64,000 nt of DNA from Geobacter sp. (lineage in GTDB: Bacteria; Desulfobacterota; Desulfuromonadia; Geobacterales; Geobacteraceae), in the NCBI GenBank assembly GCA_016177775.1, contig JACOUQ010000015.1, positions 124,001 to 188,000 of the forward strand. The letters run 5' to 3'. Below the pieces are notes generated by a model, which worked only from the letters and a program-made list of their open reading frames with translations, was not told the DNA's origin and made no database searches. Position numbers and translations under genes: made by a program. Shown here piece by piece: positions 58,937 through 64,000 of this stretch (within the stretch, counting starts at the first letter, position 1; each line of letters opens with the position of its first letter).

Positions 58937-60618
58937 AGGAGCAACTGACAGAACTGATAAGGAACGCCGTGGAGCGTGCCTTTGCAGAGGGGAAACTGGC
59001 TTCTGGTCAGACTCCTCCCATCAATATTGAAAAGCCGGCCAACGAGGAGCATGGCGATTATGCTGTCAACGTGGCCATGCAGATGGCCAAGGCCGAGAAG
59101 AAGCCGCCCCGCGCCATTGCGGAGACAATCGTCGGTTGCATTGACGACCGTCAGGGGATTCTGGCTGCGGTGGAGATAGCAGGACCCGGTTTCATCAATT
59201 TCCGAATCCGTCCAGAGGCATGGCTGAAGACCCTGGGAGTTGTAGAGGCGGAAGGAGAAGACTTCGGAAAGAGTAATGTCGGCGCAGGGCAGAAAGTTCA
59301 GGTGGAGTTCGTCAGCGCCAACCCGACCGGACCGCTCCACATAGGGCACGGCCGGGGGGCGGCCATAGGGGATACCGTCTGCCGCCTGCTTGTCGCCACC
59401 GGCTGGGATGTTACCCGCGAATTCTATTACAATGATGCCGGTGCCCAGATTGCCAACCTGGCCCTGTCGGTGCAGGCCCGCTGCCTCGGTATCGAACCGG
59501 GCGACACCCGCTGGCCCTTGGACGGCTACCAGGGAGAATATATCAAAGATGTGGCAAAGGCGTACCTGGCGCATGAGACGGTCAATGCCGACGACCAGCA
59601 CGTTACAGCCGCCGGCGACCCGAATGACCTGGCTGCGATCCGCCGCTTCGCCGTGGCTTATCTGCGGCGCGAGCAGGACCAGGACCTCCAGGCCTTTGAC
59701 GTCCACTTCGACGTATATTACCTGGAGTCGAGCCTTTACGAGGAAGGGCGGGTGGATGCCGTAGTCCGGCGCCTCGTGGAAAGCGGCTATGCCTACGAGA
59801 ATGAAGGTGCCCTCTGGCTCCGCACCACAGATTTCGGCGACGACAAGGACCGGGTCATGCGGAAGGCGGACGGCAGCTATACCTACTTCGTCCCGGATGT
59901 TGCCTATCACCTCGCCAAGTGGGAGCGGGGATTCGTTCGCGTGGTCAATGAGCAGGGGGCCGACCATCACAGCACCATCACCCGTGTGCGCGCCGGCCTG
60001 CAGGCACTTGACGCCGGCATTCCAAAGGGATGGCCCGAATATGTGCTCCACCAGATGGTGACCGTCATGCGCGGCGGCGAGGAGGTAAAGATCTCCAAGC
60101 GGGCCGGCTCCTACGTCACCCTGCGGGACCTTATCGACGAGGTGGGGCGCGATGTGACCCGCTACTTCTTCGTCATGCGTAAGCCAGATTCCCAGCTGGT
60201 CTTCGACATTGACCTGGCCAAGCAGCAGTCCCTGGATAACCCGGTATACTACGTGCAATACGCCCACGCCCGGATCTGCAGCATATACGAGAACGCCCGG
60301 GAAAAAGGGGTTACGGTGCCTGAATATAAGGATGCCGATCTGACCCGCCTGGGAACCCCGGAGGAACTGGCGATAGTCAAGGCGCTTGCGTCTTTCCCGG
60401 AGACAGTGGAAGGGGCAGCGCTCAATTTCGAGCCCCACCGCGTCACCTATTACCTTCAGGAGCTTGCCGGGCTGTTCCACAGCTTTTACAACAAGAACCG
60501 GGTCATTACCGAGGACGAGGGGCTGACCGTTGCCCGTCTATTTCTGTTGAAGTGTATTGCCCAGGCATTGAAAAACGGTCTGGCAATGCTTGGTGTCTCG
60601 GCACCGGAGCGGATGTAG
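58933..60618 (+). CDS. argS: Arginyl-tRNA synthetase
   Basis: A 561-residue class I synthetase: N-terminal Add1-type domain, HIGH motif in [14 protein letters not shown] near residue 130, KMSKS equivalent [10 protein letters not shown] near 385, DALR anticodon-binding domain at the C terminus ([25 protein letters not shown]). It charges tRNA-Arg. ATG 58933 has AGGAG five bases before. Confidence 0.96.
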   Translation: MKEQLTELIRNAVERAFAEGKLASGQTPPINIEKPANEEHGDYAVNVAMQMAKAEKKPPRAIAETIVGCIDDRQGILAAVEIAGPGFINFRIRPEAWLKTLGVVEAEGEDFGKSNVGAGQKVQVEFVSANPTGPLHIGHGRGAAIGDTVCRLLVATGWDVTREFYYNDAGAQIANLALSVQARCLGIEPGDTRWPLDGYQGEYIKDVAKAYLAHETVNADDQHVTAAGDPNDLAAIRRFAVAYLRREQDQDLQAFDVHFDVYYLESSLYEEGRVDAVVRRLVESGYAYENEGALWLRTTDFGDDKDRVMRKADGSYTYFVPDVAYHLAKWERGFVRVVNEQGADHHSTITRVRAGLQALDAGIPKGWPEYVLHQMVTVMRGGEEVKISKRAGSYVTLRDLIDEVGRDVTRYFFVMRKPDSQLVFDIDLAKQQSLDNPVYYVQYAHARICSIYENAREKGVTVPEYKDADLTRLGTPEELAIVKALASFPETVEGAALNFEPHRVTYYLQELAGLFHSFYNKNRVITEDEGLTVARLFLLKCIAQALKNGLAMLGVSAPERM

Positions 60619-60684
60619 GGGAGCTTCGGTTTTTCGCATTTGATCGCACTTTTCAATTATGTCTGATAAGCATTGGCAGTTGAT

Positions 60685-61449
60685 ATGAAAGATTATCGGG
60701 AACGTACCATCGTCAGAAAGAATAAGCCCCGCTCCAGCGGCGGCGCCAGGTTTGTCGCGTTATTTGTCCTCTGCGCCGTTATCTTTTATGGATTCGGCCT
60801 TGGGAGCGGCTGGTACCTGTTCAGGTACCGGGTAAAGCCCCAAGCAGCGGCCTTTCAATCCGCAAACCCCCAAGCTTCTGTCTTAGGCCGGCAAACGTCC
60901 GCCGCCCACGCAGTGCCGGGCACGGCCCAGCCATCGCCAACTGCCGGCGGTCACCCGGAATTGCCGTTGACCTTCTATGAAACTCTCCCCAAAGGGGCAA
61001 AGGTGCCGCTGGGGAGTGGCATCAATCCGGTCCCGAAGGGTGCCTCGGTGTCTGCCAATCCCGCGCCGTCTGCGGTGCCGGCCCAGCCTCAGCAGAAACC
61101 GGAACAACAGAAGCCTGCCGCAGCAGCTGCGGCTCCATCGTCCCAGCCGCAGGCTGTGATTCCTGCAACCAAGCCGGTAGCCAAGTCGGCGGCCAATGCG
61201 GCAGCAAAGCCTGAACCCGCGCCCCAGAAGAAGTTTGCCGTGCAGGTGGCCTCATGCCAGACCCGCAAGGAGGCCGAGGAGATGAAAGTGAAGCTTGCTG
61301 CCAAGGGGCAGCAGGCATACGTGGTGGAAACGGCCATCCCCGGCAAGGGGACATGGTACCGGGTCAGGGTCGGTAAGGGGCTGGATGCCGCCAAGGCCAA
61401 GGAGTTGGCGGGGAAGCTGGGGAGCGCGGCACTGACAATTCCCGAATAA
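60685..61449 (+). CDS. SPOR-domain membrane protein
   Basis: A 254-residue protein with a basic cytoplasmic start, one membrane helix (about 25-45, FVALFVLCAVIFYGFGLG), a long Pro/Ala/Gln-rich stretch, and a C-terminal SPOR domain (KKFAVQVASCQTRKEAEEMK to YRVRVGKGL). SPOR domains bind peptide-free glycan strands at division septa, so a cell-division or wall role is likely. ATG 60685 is preferred to the TTG at 60673. It follows argS. Confidence 0.8.
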   Translation: MKDYRERTIVRKNKPRSSGGARFVALFVLCAVIFYGFGLGSGWYLFRYRVKPQAAAFQSANPQASVLGRQTSAAHAVPGTAQPSPTAGGHPELPLTFYETLPKGAKVPLGSGINPVPKGASVSANPAPSAVPAQPQQKPEQQKPAAAAAAPSSQPQAVIPATKPVAKSAANAAAKPEPAPQKKFAVQVASCQTRKEAEEMKVKLAAKGQQAYVVETAIPGKGTWYRVRVGKGLDAAKAKELAGKLGSAALTIPE

Positions 61450-61473
61450 TCCGCTTGGCCTATAAATTTTATA

Positions 61474-61503
61474 TTGACAGTTGTGATATCTGCGTGATAT
61501 AAA
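61474..61503 (+). promoter_or_regulatory. Promoter of the initiator tRNA gene
   Basis: A perfect TTGACA at 61474-61479, an 18-base spacer and TATAAA at 61498-61503; the tRNA begins 18 bases later. Confidence 0.65.
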
Positions 61504-61520
61504 CAACAAGTTAACGATGG

Positions 61521-61597
<77 letters not shown>

Positions 61598-61607
61598 AGT
61601 AAATTCA

Positions 61608-61637
61608 GGGACTTGCGCAATCGCAAGTCCCTTTTTT
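61608..61637 (+). terminator. Rho-independent terminator after tRNA-fMet
   Basis: GGGACTTGCG (61608-61617) pairs perfectly with CGCAAGTCCC (61622-61631), with a CAAT loop and six T. Confidence 0.9.
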
Positions 61638-61920
61638 ATTGCCGTATGTACACTGTTTTGTACACTGCGGATTATCTCCTGGCCCAGGCAGAGGGAACGG
61701 ATGCGCGACATCGTCAAGGGTGGCAAGGCGCCCGTCACCATACTGTTCGAGACTGAAAAGCCGGTTATTTCAGGCTTTTTGGGGGGGAGCGTCACGCTAA
61801 AAGTAGACATTTTCTCGAAAATCACTTGAAGAGAAAAAATTCTGCCCGGCAAAAAAAATTGTTGCTATCCTTTGGAGCTATATGATAAAAATAACTTACA
61901 CGATTCAAGCAATGAAAAAA
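61638..61920 (+). other. Gene-free or remnant stretch between tRNA-fMet and the riboswitches
   Basis: About 280 bases. A GTACACTGTTTTGTACAC repeat near 61648 and an open stretch reading MRDIVKGGKAPVTILFETEK from 61700 hint at a decayed gene, but there is no complete gene or ribosome site. The right end is A/T-rich and should hold the promoter of the riboswitch transcript. Confidence 0.4.
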
Positions 61921-61930
61921 CGTTCTCCGA

Positions 61931-62001
61931 ACGGGCAAAGCCAGCGTAATCTGGTGACGCAAAGCCACGGGTCCTGACCTAAAAGGATAGCCGGGTTGCC
62001 G
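61931..62001 (+). ncRNA. GEMM-I (c-di-GMP-I) riboswitch, copy 1
   Basis: It has the conserved GEMM-I blocks in order: GGGCAAA, a P1b hairpin CCAGCGTAATCTGG, GTGACGCAAAGCC, then a second hairpin with GGTCC...GGATAGCC and the closing CGGGTTGCC. The base that aligns with G20 of the Vc2 aptamer, which sets ligand choice, is G, so c-di-GMP is predicted rather than cGAMP. A terminator hairpin follows at 62047. Confidence 0.92.
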
Positions 62002-62046
62002 AAGAGATGAGATATGCATCCTGGCATCCGGCATTTTACCGACACA

Positions 62047-62090
62047 AAGGAGCACTCTTATCTTCGGAAGATAAAAGTGCTCCTTTTTTT
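62047..62090 (+). terminator. Terminator hairpin of riboswitch copy 1
   Basis: GGAGCACT with TTATCTT pairs to AAGATAA with AGTGCTCC around a CGG loop, one mismatch, then a T-run. It is the expression platform of the first riboswitch. Confidence 0.9.
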
Positions 62091-62174
62091 ATTGCATGTG
62101 CAGGTAAATTTTTTGTTCAAAAGCGCAGTGTGAGGTGTTCATCGATTTGATCTAAGCTCCAAAACATTCTCCGA

Positions 62175-62244
62175 ACGGGCAAAACCAGTGTAAGCTGGTG
62201 ACGCAAAGCCACGGATCCTGATCTTAAAGGATAGCCGGGTTGCC
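62175..62244 (+). ncRNA. GEMM-I (c-di-GMP-I) riboswitch, copy 2
   Basis: A second full aptamer, 244 bases after the first and close to it in sequence, with paired changes in the P1b stem (CCAGTG...GCTGG). The G20-equivalent base is again G. It too is followed by its own terminator, so the transcript must pass two switches in series. Confidence 0.92.
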
Positions 62245-62288
62245 GAAGAGATGAGATATGCATCCTGGCAACCGGTATTTTACTGACA

Positions 62289-62336
62289 AAAGGAGCACTC
62301 TCATCTTCGGAAGATGAGAGTGCTCCTTTTTTTATT
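62289..62336 (+). terminator. Terminator hairpin of riboswitch copy 2
   Basis: A perfect 19-base stem, AAAGGAGCACTCTCATCTT with its complement, CGG loop and T-run. Confidence 0.92.
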
Positions 62337-62386
62337 GAATGTGCAGGTAATTTTTTAGTGCATCAACCACCATATTGGAGAATGAC

Positions 62387-62551
62387 ATGGCCCGCGTGGT
62401 GATAGACCCGAACCCCGAGTGGAAGAAGAAGCTCGCGGCTTTTATGAAAGAGCTGGGGGTAATACCAACCGCCAACTTCGGGGGCAAGATGGAAATCGAT
62501 TGGAACGATGGGGGGATAACGGCGGTAAAGCTGCCGGTGACCCTGAAATAA
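62387..62551 (+). CDS. Small protein, 54 aa, directly under the tandem riboswitches
   Basis: ATG 62387 has GGAG five bases before it, and the frame runs to TAA 62549-62551. The product is a small soluble protein (MARVVIDPNPEWKKKLAAFM ... GGKMEIDWNDGGITAVKLP) with a likely helix then strands. I do not recognise it. It is the first gene after the two c-di-GMP switches, so its expression should follow c-di-GMP. Confidence 0.6.
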   Translation: MARVVIDPNPEWKKKLAAFMKELGVIPTANFGGKMEIDWNDGGITAVKLPVTLK

Positions 62552-62578
62552 ACTCTTACGTTTGTCGTACTCCGTGAA

Positions 62579-62694
62579 TTGCGGAGGAGTAATAGAAGGG
62601 CGGTTAGTCCGCAACCCGCAAGGGAGCTGCGAAACCCGCATTGAAGGAACCCGTTGCCGTGAGGCCGGTCGATTCCTTTGGTGCGGGTTTTTTT
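62579..62694 (+). promoter_or_regulatory. Structured leader with terminator before the surface-protein gene
   Basis: TTGCGGA (62579-62585) pairs with TCCGCAA (62608-62614); CCC-GCAA-GGG at 62615-62624 is a small GNRA-type hairpin; AACCCGCA (62633-62640) pairs with TGCGGGTT (62682-62689) as the base of a long hairpin ending in a seven-T run. It looks like a third regulatory RNA or attenuator. I cannot match it to a known riboswitch class. Confidence 0.5.
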
Positions 62695-62706
62695 ATCAGA
62701 GGGCGA

Positions 62707-64000
62707 ATGCAAGTCATGCAGTTAAAGCCGACCATATCAAATATCTCTCGCAAGCTGGTTGCCGTTGCTTTTCTGCTCCTGGTGCTGGGCGCGACCTCGC
62801 GTGCGCAGGCCGCGGGCGTTTTCTGCTCGGATTTCGGCGGAGTCGTTGACGGTTATAACCCCGCTACCTTGGCTGCCGTTCAATCCGCCTCCACGTTCGG
62901 GATCGACATGAACTGCACGGTAAAGAACTTTACGCAGTCCATGGGCGGGTTTCCCATCACCAATATCAATTTCAATTTTCCTCAACAACAATCGTATTAC
63001 ATCGCTTTCCTGGATGTTTACTATTACGGCAACATGTCGTGCAACGACCCGACCCAATCGGACTTTTGGATCTATTGGGCGCCCGGCGGGTTTAACAACA
63101 TCAGTCCTTCCTGCCAGCAGTTCATGGTGCCGGTGGATGCAGTCAGAAAGACGAACCCGTCGGCCCAGACAACCGCTGCCATCGGTGTTCCCTTTACCTA
63201 TACGATCACCATGCCGCTCCTGGGCAAACTGGATACCACGGGCACCTTCCAGTATATTGCCAACGCTGACGACGCCAATGTTACAAATGTCGTTATCCCC
63301 GACGATCTCACCACGACAGGTGCGGCTCTCAGCTATGTAAGCAACACGGCCTACCTGGTGAATCCGGGTACCGGCGCCAGAACGCCTTTGAACGGAGGCG
63401 CACCGCTGACGCCGGGGGCAAGCAGTACCTGGCTGGCCAATCACCCCGGCATTCTGTCGGATGCTGCGAAGCATCTTGTCTTTTCCTATGAATATAATCC
63501 AGCTCTGGCCTCGCTCCCGGCTGGATACAATGTCGAGATCGACCTCACCGTTGTTCTCGATGATAACCCCACAAACCTGGCAGGGGTGCAGTTCACCAAC
63601 ACTGCCAAGATGTGGTTCGACAAAACGATCAATACGACAAGCGTGGCCGATCTTCAGGCGCAGCCAGGCACCACGTTGCCGATGGCAATCGTCGAGCCCA
63701 ATCTTACCCTCACGAAGACGGGCTCGGCGACGACCATCAACGTGGATTCGCAGGTGAAATACACGCTTAATGTCCAGAACACCGGGGGGAGTGACGCGTG
63801 GAATCCCACGATCACCGACAATCTCCCTGCCGGCATGAGCACCTACTCGCCGGTGCCCACGGTTACCGCCCGGATCTTTGCGTCTGACGGCATTACCCCG
63901 GTCTCGGCTCCGCTGGTAAATGGCGCTGACTACCAACTTACCTGGAACGGCGGCAGCAGTTCAGCCAGCCAGCTTACCCTGACCCTGCTCGATACTACCA
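62707..64000 (+). CDS. Secreted DUF11-repeat surface protein (partial, runs off window)
   Basis: The frame is open for 431 codons to the window end. It begins with a signal peptide (SRKLVAVAFLLLVLGATSRAQA) and continues as a Thr/Asn-rich extracellular protein. Residues from about 338 form a DUF11-type domain (VEPNLTLTKTGSATTINVDS, KYTLNVQNTGGSDAWNPTI, DNLPAGM), usually present in many copies in large cell-surface adhesins. ATG 62707 has GAGGG only three bases before; ATG 62716 is also possible. With the c-di-GMP riboswitches upstream it is a likely biofilm or attachment protein. Confidence 0.8.
   Translation, partial: MQVMQLKPTISNISRKLVAVAFLLLVLGATSRAQAAGVFCSDFGGVVDGYNPATLAAVQSASTFGIDMNCTVKNFTQSMGGFPITNINFNFPQQQSYYIAFLDVYYYGNMSCNDPTQSDFWIYWAPGGFNNISPSCQQFMVPVDAVRKTNPSAQTTAAIGVPFTYTITMPLLGKLDTTGTFQYIANADDANVTNVVIPDDLTTTGAALSYVSNTAYLVNPGTGARTPLNGGAPLTPGASSTWLANHPGILSDAAKHLVFSYEYNPALASLPAGYNVEIDLTVVLDDNPTNLAGVQFTNTAKMWFDKTINTTSVADLQAQPGTTLPMAIVEPNLTLTKTGSATTINVDSQVKYTLNVQNTGGSDAWNPTITDNLPAGMSTYSPVPTVTARIFASDGITPVSAPLVNGADYQLTWNGGSSSASQLTLTLLDTT

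Noticed and set aside
58756-60480. A 574-codon open frame opposite argS
   Set aside because: argS has intact HIGH and KISKR motifs; the reverse frame has no recognisable fold.
61598-61860. Integrated element attachment at tRNA-fMet
   Set aside because: No integrase, no repeat of the tRNA 3' end was seen in the window; only an unclear remnant frame follows.

Overview
The window looks like a chromosomal segment of a Geobacter/Geotalea-type bacterium (Desulfuromonadota). The grounds are gene content and style: an acetate permease operon with an IclR regulator, yebC-ruvC-ruvA-ruvB, an NtrY/NtrX-like pair next to lpxC, a B12-dependent ribonucleotide reductase, tandem GEMM-I (c-di-GMP) riboswitches, and many short G/C-rich repeats between genes. 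This is inference from content; no database search was run.

Layout. 1-2150: end of an mqnA-like gene, an rRNA/tRNA-methylase-like protein and a metallophosphoesterase. 2156-6641 (minus): acetate uptake (DUF294 protein, ActP symporter, DUF485 partner, IclR regulator). 7139-11700: yebC, Holliday-junction genes ruvCAB, a DnaA/Hda-like ATPase, queH and a small membrane protein. 11762-18646: phasin-like protein, UbiB/AarF kinase, lpxC and an NtrY/NtrX-like two-component system, with a good sigma-54 promoter in front of lpxC. 18651-32690: signalling and metabolic genes (hybrid histidine kinase, exported Pcm, membrane spermidine-synthase-like protein, carbonic anhydrase, diguanylate cyclase, alpha/beta hydrolase, THUMP protein, polyferredoxin, OFA transporter, NUDIX hydrolase). 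32772-38465: a giant tandem uvrA whose coding sequence carries several intergenic-type repeats in frame. 38544-39849: a methionine-rich exported protein and a LuxR-type solo regulator.

39903-54100 is the accessory part and is mostly on the minus strand. It holds (i) a three-gene operon of a radical SAM/SPASM peptide maturase, a TPR protein with a Cys-Thr-Gly repeat, and an exported Cys/His hydrolase-like protein; (ii) a three-gene operon of a HigB/RelE-like toxin, a HigA antitoxin with a metalloprotease domain, and a 1094-residue phosphoesterase-P-loop-repeat protein that looks like a STAND-type defence protein; (iii) a REP-associated transposase (RAYT) joined in frame to a YbaK-type deacylase and carrying the REP palindromes inside its own gene; and (iv) nrdJ behind candidate NrdR boxes.

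54408-61449: a beta-helix lipoprotein, a cysteine-desulfurase-family enzyme, a small lipoprotein, PIN-PhoH, argS and a SPOR protein. 61521-64000: initiator tRNA-fMet, a remnant-like stretch, two complete GEMM-I riboswitch/terminator cassettes in tandem, a 54-codon gene, another structured leader with a terminator, and the start of a large secreted DUF11-repeat surface protein that runs off the window.

The strongest leads for new biology are the radical SAM/Cys-repeat operon, the toxin-antitoxin/STAND operon, the RAYT-YbaK fusion together with REP insertion into uvrA, and the sigma-54 control region that appears to tie lpxC to the adjacent NtrX-like activator.
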